59,680 nt of DNA, taken from positions 1-59,680 of the IMG/VR virus record IMGVR_UViG_3300032011_000009; one strand, given 5' to 3'. The DNA is from a virus. This document shows, piece after piece, positions 24,786 through 32,012 of the stretch. The translations under genes and the position numbers were made by a program. Under the pieces are notes generated by a model that saw only the letters and a program-made list of their open reading frames with translations, ran no database searches and had not been told where the DNA came from. The number at the start of each line of letters is the position of its first letter. Within the stretch, counting starts at the first letter, position 1.

Positions 24786-26154
24786 TGTTACTTTTACTCC
24801 TGTTTTCTTTATAATTCTTGTATTTTTCTTTCAAGTTCTCTGCTTGTTTCTTGGCAGAGTTCTCTATAATTTCTCCCGGCGTTTCGCCAGTTGGCTGTAG
24901 AACCTTAATCTTTACAGAACCCGGGTCCATAAATATTGGATAGACGAGTCCATCTGGTCCATTTCGATTTTTAGCGACGAAGATTCGTCCTGTATTGTTG
25001 TTTTTGTCGTCAACGGTTCGGGATACAGAGAAAATAAAGTCTGCCACAAAGCACTTATTGAAAGCTTCACTGATTGACTCCATTGTAATAACTTCTGCAT
25101 TCAGCCCCGACCTGTTTGTTTGAGAAGCAGTCCACACGGGGCACTTGTTCTCTTGTGCAATCGCTCGCAACTCTTCGTATATAGATTCGAGTTCTGTTCT
25201 CTTCTCTTTCTGGTACGCAATTGGTCGCAATAGATCGCCGTAATCAACAATAATAATATCCGGCTTAATGTCTCGCTTCCGCAGCTTCTCCAAGTGAGTT
25301 GATAGCGTGCGTGAGCTAGCAGATTTTGTCGGATACTCTTTAATAATTAGTCTACCTTCGATCTCTTGGACCGCTTCATACACTAATTCTTTCAATTGGA
25401 ACAAATCATTTAGCGGCACACCAGTCAGGCAAGAATCATAGCGGTTTCCGATGGAGGCTTCGGACAGTTCTAGCGTGTAATGAACAACCGTTTTACCGTC
25501 CTTAATCGCCTGAGCGCCCAAGTGTGTGAGGACCATCGACTTGCCAGCGCCAGTCGGGGCAATGACAACTCCCAATTCGCCAGAACCTAGACCACCTTTG
25601 CAGAGGCTATCCATTTCGCTCCAGCCCATCGAAATCGCATTGCGAGCCTTGAGTTGGAAACGAGCCTCAAAGTCCTTAACATAGTCGTGACCAAAGTTGT
25701 TGTCGCTGCCCAGCTTCAGAGCAGTGTTAATCACCGAACTGATCTCATCAAAGGAAGAACTCTGAAGCAACTTTACAGACTCCATCATCGCTTCCTTAAG
25801 CTTCTGCTTTCGGCAGAAGTCCAGCGACACTTCTTTAATGTACCCTCGCCCTTCAACCTCAGAATTACAAATGCGAGCAAAGTAGCTACGCACCTGCTGC
25901 TTATCAGTTTCTGTCTCGTTCTCCAATTCGGAACGCAGGACAGTCATCATAATCTTTTGTGTTGGGTGTACGCTGTACTTCTCGCGATACCCAAACACCT
26001 GCTTGACGAAAGCCCGAAGATACGACAGTTCCAAAAAGTTAATGTCCAGCACCTCAGCAATCTGATCCGCGAACGGACGATCCTCTAAGATAAGCTGGCA
26101 CAATCCTTCTTGAAAGCCTTTTCCGAATTTGCTGAAACTTGGTTGATCTGACAT
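24778..26154 (-). CDS. DnaB/gp41-type replicative DNA helicase
   Basis: 458 residues from ATG 26154 (MSDQPSF), after GGGAAAAG; an ATG at 26178 is possible but would sit on the inferred start of transcription. The N-terminal domain (1-150) is helical. The C-terminal RecA-like domain has LGVVIAPTGAGKSMVLTHLG (Walker A), HYTLELSEASIGNRYDSCLT, IIIVDYGDLLRPI (Walker B), WTASQTNRSG (motif III-like Gln) and an FVAKNRNG arginine finger region. It unwinds DNA ahead of DnaE. Confidence 0.92.
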   Translation of the reverse strand: MSDQPSFSKFGKGFQEGLCQLILEDRPFADQIAEVLDINFLELSYLRAFVKQVFGYREKYSVHPTQKIMMTVLRSELENETETDKQQVRSYFARICNSEVEGRGYIKEVSLDFCRKQKLKEAMMESVKLLQSSSFDEISSVINTALKLGSDNNFGHDYVKDFEARFQLKARNAISMGWSEMDSLCKGGLGSGELGVVIAPTGAGKSMVLTHLGAQAIKDGKTVVHYTLELSEASIGNRYDSCLTGVPLNDLFQLKELVYEAVQEIEGRLIIKEYPTKSASSRTLSTHLEKLRKRDIKPDIIIVDYGDLLRPIAYQKEKRTELESIYEELRAIAQENKCPVWTASQTNRSGLNAEVITMESISEAFNKCFVADFIFSVSRTVDDKNNNTGRIFVAKNRNGPDGLVYPIFMDPGSVKIKVLQPTGETPGEIIENSAKKQAENLKEKYKNYKENRSKSNNV

Positions 26155-26173
26155 TTCTTTTCCCGTTGTAGAG

Positions 26174-26202
26174 ATCATAACCTATTTGTCACTTATTGTC
26201 AA
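26174..26202 (-). promoter_or_regulatory. Sigma-70-type promoter for the helicase gene
   Basis: Minus strand TTGACA (26197-26202), 17-base spacer, TATGAT (26174-26179), overlapping the 3' end of the exonuclease gene. Confidence 0.7.
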
Positions 26203-27163
26203 CCACTATTCGTCTCATACATTGAAATAATGACGACCAATCAAATGTGCCGAAACCATCTTCGATCATCATGCCTTGAACGCCAGTTTTATTAAAAAGC
26301 TGCTCCGCGTCTTCGATTGCAAACCGGACCTTCGACTTGCCCTGTGGGGATAGCGACGGAGCATATAGCTGCATCAGCTTGTAGTTCTGCGCGATCCTAT
26401 CCTCATTCTCAAGAATCGAAGTGTAAACTTTTAATTTCGAGTCGGCTGTAATCTGCATCCGGCAGTGGTTCAAAAGGTTATTAATCGTACAGAACTCTTC
26501 ATCCTTAAAGAATTCAAAGCGCTTCTTGATAGTACCCAAACCTATACCAGCCACACCGGGCAAGTTGTCGGATTTGTCTCCTGCGATGGCGCGGGCTAGT
26601 GCCATGTTATTCGGGTGAATATTATACTCCTCGACCAATCGCTTCGTGTTCATAACCTGCTTCTGGATTGGTCGGAACACCACAGTGCTATCATCACACA
26701 GTTGAAAGAAGTCCTTGTCACTGGAGACAATCACCTTCTGCCAGTCAGCAAAGTGCGAAAGCTTAGAAACATAGGCAATAACGTCATCAGCTTCCACTGC
26801 CGGAAGCATGGTCTGAGAGATTGGCATCTCGTTCAAATACTCAATCAGGCGAGTCTGTTGCCAGACCTTGTTCTCCATTTCTTCATTCTCGGACAGGTTT
26901 CGGATATCACGATTAAGACGGATAGGCTTGCGACCCTCTTTGTAGCCCTTGTTGACAGCCTTGCGCTTCTGTGATCCTCCTGCTCCGTCCCATGCAATCA
27001 CAATATGATCTGGCTTGGTTTCTCGTACAAGCTTCTGGAGGATCTTAAGGAAACCCTTTACGCCTCCAATGGGCTGACCGTTAGTGGAAAGGCTAGGATC
27101 CACGATGTATGCACGAAAATACATATTCAGTGCGTCAATAATTAATACTCTTGGCTGGCTCAT
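26189..27163 (-). CDS. 5'-3' exonuclease / FEN-type nuclease (T4 RNase H, Pol I N-domain family)
   Basis: 324 residues. VLIIDALNMYFRAYI (first metal Asp), HIVIAWDGAGGSQKRK (Asp), AVEADDVIAYVSKL (Glu/Asp cluster), VIVSSDKDFFQL (Asp pair), and AIAGDKSDNLPGVAGIGLGT (Asp plus helix-hairpin-helix) are the complete active site of the FEN/5' nuclease family. It would remove RNA primers and flaps. Together with the exonuclease-less Pol I-type protein at 36451 it may do the work of a split DNA polymerase I. Confidence 0.93.
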   Translation of the reverse strand: MSQPRVLIIDALNMYFRAYIVDPSLSTNGQPIGGVKGFLKILQKLVRETKPDHIVIAWDGAGGSQKRKAVNKGYKEGRKPIRLNRDIRNLSENEEMENKVWQQTRLIEYLNEMPISQTMLPAVEADDVIAYVSKLSHFADWQKVIVSSDKDFFQLCDDSTVVFRPIQKQVMNTKRLVEEYNIHPNNMALARAIAGDKSDNLPGVAGIGLGTIKKRFEFFKDEEFCTINNLLNHCRMQITADSKLKVYTSILENEDRIAQNYKLMQLYAPSLSPQGKSKVRFAIEDAEQLFNKTGVQGMMIEDGFGTFDWSSLFQCMRRIVVDNK

Positions 27164-27555
27164 GGTTTATAGACTCCCATCGTCTTGTTGTCAATACTGT
27201 AAAATACGCGCTTGACGCCTACATGTCTGAGGACTGCAGCGCACATGTCGCAAGGTTTGGAAAGCCTAAGCTCTCCGCCCTTACCGATGCGGCAGACGTA
27301 CATTGTAGCGCCCATTGTTTTCTTGCGGTCTAGACCCAAGACGCACCCGAGTTCTGCATGGTGCGTGGCATGACCGCAGTTTCGCTGGCGAAAGCGATTC
27401 CCGAAAGAAGCATGTCTGTTCTTGTTTGTGGAAAGTCCAATAATGTTGGAGCCTCGCAGCAAGAGTGCGCCGTGGCGATAATCTTCGTTACTGGAACTAT
27501 TTGCCATGCGAGCAGCTAGCACCATATATCTCTTGTGTCGTCCGGACAGCTTCAT
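27160..27555 (-). CDS. Cytidine/deoxycytidylate deaminase family protein
   Basis: 131 residues. HHAELGCVLGL (HAE: zinc His and proton-shuttle Glu) and SKPCDMCAAVLRHVG (PCxxC zinc cysteines) are the deaminase signature. Probably a dCMP deaminase for dUMP supply (with dUTPase nearby), but its short length also allows a tadA- or CDA-like enzyme, and no dCTP/dTTP allosteric insertion is seen. It overlaps the exonuclease gene by 4 bases (ATGA). Confidence 0.85.
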   Translation of the reverse strand: MKLSGRHKRYMVLAARMANSSSNEDYRHGALLLRGSNIIGLSTNKNRHASFGNRFRQRNCGHATHHAELGCVLGLDRKKTMGATMYVCRIGKGGELRLSKPCDMCAAVLRHVGVKRVFYSIDNKTMGVYKP

Positions 27556-27572
27556 ACTTTAATAAAAGGGAT

Positions 27573-27604
27573 GCCTTCAGGAAGAGATTACCCTTCCTGA
27601 AGGC
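27573..27604 (-). terminator. Intrinsic terminator after the secreted protein gene
   Basis: A perfect 12-bp stem (GCCTTCAGGAAG with its complement) and an 8-base loop, followed on the minus strand by ATCCCTTTTATT. It lies 14 bases after the stop of 27618-27968 and before the deaminase start. Confidence 0.85.
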
Positions 27605-27617
27605 TTAGTTTTGTCAC

Positions 27618-27968
27618 CTATCGGCGACGTTGGTTTTGTGCTCGGGCACGACGGGGTGTCGTACGCTGCCAGTGACCGGGTACCCATCGGCGATGCCGAC
27701 GTTGACCAACCCAGTGACCGGGAACCCAATTTGCATTTGCATGCGGGCGGGCAACAGGACGGTCGGGACCGAAATCTCGACCATGAGTTGGGTGTGACCA
27801 GTGAGCACGGTAGACGCGAGTGGCGGGAACCCACACCCAAGTAACAGACACAGCAGGCGAACCTACGGTGACAGTTGCGCGGGTGTTTGGACGATGCCGA
27901 TTGTGCGCGTCTGCGGTTTGTGGTACTGCAAGAGCAGCAGCCACGACGATTGTGATAAGGAATTTCAT
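27618..27968 (-). CDS. Secreted basic protein with repeated W-V-P-G-H-W motifs
   Basis: 116 residues. Signal peptide MKFLITIVVAAALAVPQTADA (first 21 residues). The mature part has VTWVWVPATRVYRAHW, then ANWVPGHWVG and RRWVPGHWQR, a Trp-rich repeat like the YXWGXW/WxxGHW repeats of bacterial exported proteins, and an Arg-rich tail. RBS AGGAGAAAT precedes ATG 27968. It is bounded by its own terminator, unlike its neighbours. It may act in the periplasm or at the envelope. Confidence 0.7.
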   Translation of the reverse strand: MKFLITIVVAAALAVPQTADAHNRHRPNTRATVTVGSPAVSVTWVWVPATRVYRAHWSHPTHGRDFGPDRPVARPHANANWVPGHWVGQRRHRRWVPGHWQRTTPRRARAQNQRRR

Positions 27969-28025
27969 ATTATTTCTCCTTTCCTTCTTTGTTGTTCACT
28001 ATGTTAGACGTATGAGGGCTAAGTT

Positions 28026-29162
28026 TTATTCATTCTTTTCCTCACTTTCTTCATAAAAATCTGCAGCCTCTCCGATCCGCTTGTCGAACTTCATGATGAC
28101 TTCATCATCCATGACCTCCATAACGGTCTTGCGGAACACTGGATCCTGCAGGCGCTCTGTCCACTTAGAGGCTTGGAACTTGGTCCCAACAGGCTCACCA
28201 TCCTTGTCAAGCAGCGAGAACCATGCCCCGGAACGAGCGAGTCGCGTCGAGGCGTGGATGGCGTCAAACCAACTCTCCTCATCTTGGACACCAATGGCGT
28301 CACCCCAGAGGATCTTAAAGTTGCACTGGCGACCTTGGGTACCAAAGCGGGACTTCTCCAGCTTGACCTTGACCTCGGAACCAATGCGGAAGCCCTTATC
28401 ATCTGTGATGAAGCTTGCCTTAGCCTTGCGACCGGTGAGCCAGATACGCAACGAGTACGCATAGATCATAGCCTTGCCGCCGGGAGTCATGTACGGAGTC
28501 GTCATAGCCTCGGACGGTGAGCGCGTGATGTTGGTCTTAAGCTGGTTAAGAACAAGGAACGTGCATTGCGAGTTGGCGATAGGCACAGTCAGCTTGGACA
28601 TACCCTTTGCCAGAATGCGAGCCTTCACTGCCATAGACGACAGCGGATTGAAATCTCCCTCAACATCTGAAACAGATGGAGTGAGAGCAAGCGAATCCCA
28701 CACGAACAGCATGCGGTTGTCATTTGATCCCAACAGTTCTTCGATAGTCTCCAGCACAAACTCAACTGAGGTTGCCTGAACATACAAAAGGTTATTAAGA
28801 TCGCAGCCTGCACGCTCAAGGAATGTTGGGTCAATAGCAGACTCGCTATCAAAATAGATAACGTCCATGCCCATCTTCTGAGCATTGGCTGCTACCTGTG
28901 CTGCCATGTAACTCTTACCGGTGGCTTCAAGACCAGCGATCTCGACCACCTTACCGACAGGGATACCAGCCAGTCGCCCACGGCATGTAATAGAATCAAG
29001 CCAGCGGGAGCCAGTAGGAATCCAGTCCTTCACCTCCGTTGGATTATCTTCCTTAAGATCGTGTGCTACGTTCTGACCAGCCTTCTTGTTGATTAGATCG
29101 CGCATCTCTGTGACAGAGAGCTTGCCAGCCCCATTGGATTTCTTAGTTCGTGCCATTCTCAA
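28026..29162 (-). CDS. RecA/UvsX-type recombinase
   Basis: 378 residues, TTG 29162 with AGGAG six bases upstream; an ATG two codons later is the alternative start. WIPTGSRWLDSITCRGRLAG, IPVGKVVEIAGLEATGKSYM (Walker A GLEATGKS), IYFDSESAIDPTFLERAG, LFVWDSLALTPS (Walker B) and VLNQLKTNITRSPSEAM (L2-like loop) match RecA-family recombinases. It ends with an acidic tail (EESEEKNE). Acts in recombination-dependent replication and repair. A promoter lies upstream at 29227. Confidence 0.93.
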   Translation of the reverse strand: MRMARTKKSNGAGKLSVTEMRDLINKKAGQNVAHDLKEDNPTEVKDWIPTGSRWLDSITCRGRLAGIPVGKVVEIAGLEATGKSYMAAQVAANAQKMGMDVIYFDSESAIDPTFLERAGCDLNNLLYVQATSVEFVLETIEELLGSNDNRMLFVWDSLALTPSVSDVEGDFNPLSSMAVKARILAKGMSKLTVPIANSQCTFLVLNQLKTNITRSPSEAMTTPYMTPGGKAMIYAYSLRIWLTGRKAKASFITDDKGFRIGSEVKVKLEKSRFGTQGRQCNFKILWGDAIGVQDEESWFDAIHASTRLARSGAWFSLLDKDGEPVGTKFQASKWTERLQDPVFRKTVMEVMDDEVIMKFDKRIGEAADFYEESEEKNE

Positions 29163-29189
29163 TTTATTCTCCTGAGTGAAATGTTGGGT

Positions 29190-30290
29190 TTATTCAAAAG
29201 AGATTTCGATCTCTGATAGTGTCTTCATTATAACACTTCTGATGTTGTTTGTAAACCAGTTTTTTGTATAGTTTTTGAAGTTGATCCACCATTTAGAGAT
29301 AAGACCACTCAACTTGTCTCTTGCACCGGCAAGGAAGTCAGATAGCATGCCCTCCTCTAGAGGGTCTGTGTCTTCTTCGTCTGCGAGTTGGATAGCAGCA
29401 GTTTTTGAAGCAGACGCAACATCAAAGCGAAAAGCTGCTGATGTGATGCCTGACCGAGACTTAGCACGGACTTGAATCTTTGTGACTTGCATGGTCTTCA
29501 TGATATAAGCCTGATCAAGAGGACCATAATAAGTGGGGGTCATGATATAATCTGCGGTTGCCAAATCGTCGGCACCAAATGCACGCTTGCCAGTCATCGC
29601 TTCTTCAATAAGCCGATATTTAAACTCCTGACTGCCATCAAGATATGAAACCATATCACTAATGATTGATTGCTTATTCTGGGCTTCCCAGACCTTCCAA
29701 TTGTTTTCGTCAAGCAGCTTTCCATCCGCCATCATTTGAAGCGCTTGGCGGGGTCGCCTTGCCATGGCTTTCCCCAGATTCTTAGGATCAATCATCTTAG
29801 TTGGCGTATTCTCAATCCGGTCGATAATGTCAAGCAAAACGTCTTGCTTCAAATCTTCTCTAAACTCAGGATCTGCCAGCAGTTCGTCCATCACTGTCCT
29901 AAACATTAAGGCTGTATTTCTGCCCTCCGCAGAAGATAGTTGAATGCCGCCTTCCATCTTCACGGACACGCGATGGGAGCCGAACATCAAATCAGTCTTG
30001 GGCTCAGGATTTCCAGCAATACCCTGTTCGTCTGAATGGTATGCTTCGCCGATTGGGGCACCTGCAGCCATAGCAGCCTCAACAGCAGAAATCGCCGCGT
30101 CCCTCATTTCGCCCTCGCCGTAGTTTCTAAGCTCTGGGCGTCTTTCAACTCTCATCTGGAGTTCGTCTTCTCTTCCGGACATTTTAAGCGCCCAATATAC
30201 AATAGCCCACTCTAACTGCACACCCCTACCAGAGCCGGCACCTTCGCGCAAGTGACTGCGCCATCCTTCCATAATCGGTTTCATTGTCAT
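29190..30290 (-). CDS. Phage protein with capsid-targeting-like leader and PD-(D/E)xK-like core
   Basis: 366 residues from ATG 30290, which overlaps the TAA of the Dam gene (TAATG); a longer in-frame extension lies inside Dam and is rejected. It begins MTMKPIMEGWRSHLREG, similar to the W-x-x-x-L-x-E leaders here. E27 in VQLEWAIVYW, D100 in PEPKTDLMFGSHRVSVKM (K111) and the following GGIQLSSAEG match the pattern of the PD-(D/E)xK fold, with S109 at the D/E position. The C-terminal half is helical. I recall similar marine-phage proteins of unknown function; a packaged nuclease-derived protein is a possibility. Confidence 0.7.
   Translation of the reverse strand: MTMKPIMEGWRSHLREGAGSGRGVQLEWAIVYWALKMSGREDELQMRVERRPELRNYGEGEMRDAAISAVEAAMAAGAPIGEAYHSDEQGIAGNPEPKTDLMFGSHRVSVKMEGGIQLSSAEGRNTALMFRTVMDELLADPEFREDLKQDVLLDIIDRIENTPTKMIDPKNLGKAMARRPRQALQMMADGKLLDENNWKVWEAQNKQSIISDMVSYLDGSQEFKYRLIEEAMTGKRAFGADDLATADYIMTPTYYGPLDQAYIMKTMQVTKIQVRAKSRSGITSAAFRFDVASASKTAAIQLADEEDTDPLEEGMLSDFLAGARDKLSGLISKWWINFKNYTKNWFTNNIRSVIMKTLSEIEISFE
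29227..29255 (-). promoter_or_regulatory. Sigma-70-type promoter for the recombinase gene
   Basis: Minus strand TTTACA (29250-29255), 17-base spacer, TATAAT (29227-29232), inside the 3' end of the upstream gene. Confidence 0.75.
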
Positions 30291-31135
30291 TACCCTATAA
30301 TTAGTAGTTCGGATGAGGAACCCATTGTTTTTTTGCCGACGCATTTGCCATCGACCCACTCAACATTCTTCATGCCGTATGCCCACTCAGCAGTAACGAT
30401 CTTGCGATTAGAATACAGGTCACGGACCTCTGGGCAATCATTGTATGACATGACCCAATCGGATCTGTCGGAAATCAAGTTATAAAGCGCCATATGGTCA
30501 AATCCCGCGTGAAGCCCCCCAGCTTGCCCGTAGAGCATCGCTGCGTCATCGGGCAGGAGGTAGGGCGGGTCAAGGTACAGGAAGGCTCTGGGGTGCCATG
30601 GGAGGCTCGTCTGGAAGTCTGCGTAGTCTACCCTGAAATTCTCGGCGTTAAACCTACGCAATCGGTCGATAGACGACTGAGTGAATCGAGCGTATGATGC
30701 TCGCTTGGACCAGCCACCAGAAAAGGTAGCGCCTGAGAAGCTAGAGCGATTGATCACGTAGAACTTTGCTGCCTTCTCGTATGAAAACTTGAATGATGGA
30801 TCTCGTAGATCTTCGCGAAGTTTAATAAAGTCTTCTTTGGAACATCCTTCTACAAGTTTAGTAATGCCCTTCTCTTCGATCTCATACTCCGTGCGCAGAG
30901 CGGCGACCTCATCAGCCAGCCTCTTATTGTCTGCACACAACGCTTGCCAAAACCAAACAAGAGGCACCAGCTTATCATAGCCAATAACCTCTGTACCTCT
31001 CGACGCTACCGCCAACTCAACCGAACCGCCACCAAAGAATGGTGAACACAGACGCGGAACGTCTTCGGGAATGTACGGCAAGATGTGCTTCACTGCACGC
31101 GATTTGCCGCCGGGATAACGAAGAGGCGTTTTCAT
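30290..31135 (-). CDS. dam: DNA adenine methyltransferase (D12/Dam class)
   Basis: 281 residues, E. coli Dam length. LRYPGGKSRAVKHILPYIPE (motif X), CSPFFGGGSVELAVAS (motif I, SAM), SYEKAAKFYVINRSSFSGAT and LYLDPPYLLP (catalytic DPPY) give a confident D12-class N6-adenine methylase, probably GATC-specific. The C-terminus holds YNDCPEVRDLYS. It would guard against restriction or alter host regulation. It overlaps the next gene by one base. Confidence 0.95.
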   Translation of the reverse strand: MKTPLRYPGGKSRAVKHILPYIPEDVPRLCSPFFGGGSVELAVASRGTEVIGYDKLVPLVWFWQALCADNKRLADEVAALRTEYEIEEKGITKLVEGCSKEDFIKLREDLRDPSFKFSYEKAAKFYVINRSSFSGATFSGGWSKRASYARFTQSSIDRLRRFNAENFRVDYADFQTSLPWHPRAFLYLDPPYLLPDDAAMLYGQAGGLHAGFDHMALYNLISDRSDWVMSYNDCPEVRDLYSNRKIVTAEWAYGMKNVEWVDGKCVGKKTMGSSSELLIIG

Positions 31136-31158
31136 TTAAACTCTGGAAGGAGGAAGAC

Positions 31159-31186
31159 GGCAGACTTTTAACCGGTCTGCCAGCGG
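31159..31186 (-). repeat. 28-bp hairpin repeat, copy 1
   Basis: GGCAGAC ... GTCTGCC stem with loop TTTTAACCG, then AGCGG. Copies 2 and 3 lie at 31624 and 31661. This copy lies between the stop of the 31193-31477 gene and the Dam start, and lacks a T-tract. Confidence 0.8.
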
Positions 31187-31192
31187 CTTTGA

Positions 31193-31477
31193 CTACTCCG
31201 TGGTAGTCCCGGTGGTGGATGCATCCGTAGCCGCACCGACCTCGCCCCCTTCAGTCGCTGTCGTTCCCTCAGTTGTCGTAGTGGGGGTAACAGCCGTAGA
31301 AGGCGTGTTTGTTACATTAGTGGTTGTGTCACTAACAGTGATGGTCGCCGCCGTTGTTTCGGTAGCGTCGGTATCATCGCCGCTCATGACTTGCCAGCCA
31401 CCAATGGCAGCACCAACAACGATAGCCGCAATCACACCTTGAATTCTCCTGTCGGAGAAAGAAAAAAGATTAGCCAT
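31193..31477 (-). CDS. Small Thr-rich membrane-anchored protein
   Basis: 94 residues from ATG 31477 (MANLFSF), one base after the lipoprotein stop (TAATATG). A longer frame to 31558 lies inside the lipoprotein gene and is rejected. Residues about 12-30 are a hydrophobic helix (RIQGVIAAIVVGAAIGGWQV), then a Thr/Ala/Glu/Asp-rich, Cys-free tail (TETTAATITVSDTTTNVTNT). The order (inner membrane anchor, periplasmic tail) next to a lipoprotein gene resembles a spanin pair, but no coiled coil is seen. Confidence 0.65.
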   Translation of the reverse strand: MANLFSFSDRRIQGVIAAIVVGAAIGGWQVMSGDDTDATETTAATITVSDTTTNVTNTPSTAVTPTTTTEGTTATEGGEVGAATDASTTGTTTE

Positions 31478-31478
31478 A

Positions 31479-31598
31479 TTACTCTGCTGCCTCGCTGCCT
31501 GTGTCTTCAACCGCTGTGTCTTCAGCGGCTGTGTCTTCGTCCTTATCCCCGCACGCAAACATTAGCGCGAGAGGGAGAACGCAAATAAAATTCTTCAT
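31479..31598 (-). CDS. Very short lipoprotein (39 aa)
   Basis: ATG 31598 with GAGGAG five bases upstream. The product MKNFICVLPLALMFAC has a signal peptide ending in a lipobox-like LMFAC; Cys16 would be acylated. The mature part is a 24-residue acidic tail with repeated E-D-T-A units (DEDTAAEDTAVEDTGSEAAE). It is followed one base later by the membrane-anchored gene. Possible role: outer-membrane o-spanin or superinfection lipoprotein. Too short for many gene callers. Confidence 0.7.
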   Translation of the reverse strand: MKNFICVLPLALMFACGDKDEDTAAEDTAVEDTGSEAAE

Positions 31599-31623
31599 TT
31601 TGTCTCCTCTATAATGAAAAAAT

Positions 31624-31651
31624 GGCAGACTTTTGACCGGTCTGCCAGCGG
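31624..31651 (-). terminator. 28-bp hairpin repeat, copy 2 (terminator-like)
   Basis: Same stem as copy 1 (loop TTTTGACCG). On the minus strand it is followed by ATTTTTTC, so it works as an intrinsic terminator after the 31695-31907 gene, in tandem with copy 3. Confidence 0.7.
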
Positions 31652-31660
31652 AAAAATGGT

Positions 31661-31687
31661 GGCAGACTTTAACCGGTCTGCCAGCGG
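31661..31687 (-). terminator. 28-bp hairpin repeat, copy 3 (terminator-like)
   Basis: Same stem (loop TTTAACCG, one base shorter); minus strand continues ACCATTTTTCC. It lies 8 bases past the stop of the 31695-31907 gene, in tandem with copy 2. Confidence 0.7.
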
Positions 31688-31694
31688 ATACTAT

Positions 31695-31907
31695 CTACTT
31701 CTTCTGAACAAACGCATAAAGCTTTTCAGCCTCTGTGATCACTTCTTCTGCAGTGTAAGGTGCAATCGGCTTGCGCTGATATGCCTTATCATTGTCTGCT
31801 TGAAAATGCTCATTTTGTTCTTGGCGAGCAATTCTGTCGGACACAATGCCCGATGCCATTCCCAACATATCTGCGCGGAGTTGGTAGCCGCTTTTATTTT
31901 CACTCAT
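31695..31907 (-). CDS. Small conserved phage protein (hypothetical)
   Basis: 70 residues, ATG 31907 with AGGAG upstream. SGYQLRADMLGMASGIVSDRI and PYTAEEVITEAEKLYAFVQKK match a very common small T4-like marine phage protein (SGYQLRADLLxxAxxI ... IxxTAEKLxxFV) of unknown function. Separated from SSB by two hairpins. Confidence 0.75.
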   Translation of the reverse strand: MSENKSGYQLRADMLGMASGIVSDRIARQEQNEHFQADNDKAYQRKPIAPYTAEEVITEAEKLYAFVQKK

Positions 31908-31931
31908 GTTTTCTCCTGTGTGTGTGAGTGT

Positions 31932-31992
31932 GAGATACTAAATCCGGTATCTCGTCGGAAAATGGGTGAGGCACCTGATAACCCTGTGCCTC
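31932..31992 (-). other. Two stem-loops between SSB and the 31695-31907 gene
   Basis: GAGATAC/GTATCTC (31932-31953) and GAGGCAC/GTGCCTC (31968-31992), each a 7-bp perfect stem. Neither has a strong T-tract on the minus strand, so attenuation, processing or mRNA 3'-end stabilisation are more likely than simple termination. The 105-base gap holds no ORF that I can support. Confidence 0.5.
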
Positions 31993-32012
31993 CCTGTGGG
32001 ATGGTTACATTA

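Noticed and set aside
27166-27194. TTGACA-17-TATAAA on the minus strand just before the exonuclease start
   Set aside because: The -10 ends 3 bases before the exonuclease ATG (27163), so transcription would start inside the gene; with no leader it is unlikely to be its promoter.
31478-31558. Extended N-terminus (Arg/Thr/Gln-rich) for the Thr-rich membrane protein
   Set aside because: Covers the 39-residue lipoprotein in another frame and has no ribosome site; the MANLF start is one base after that gene's stop.
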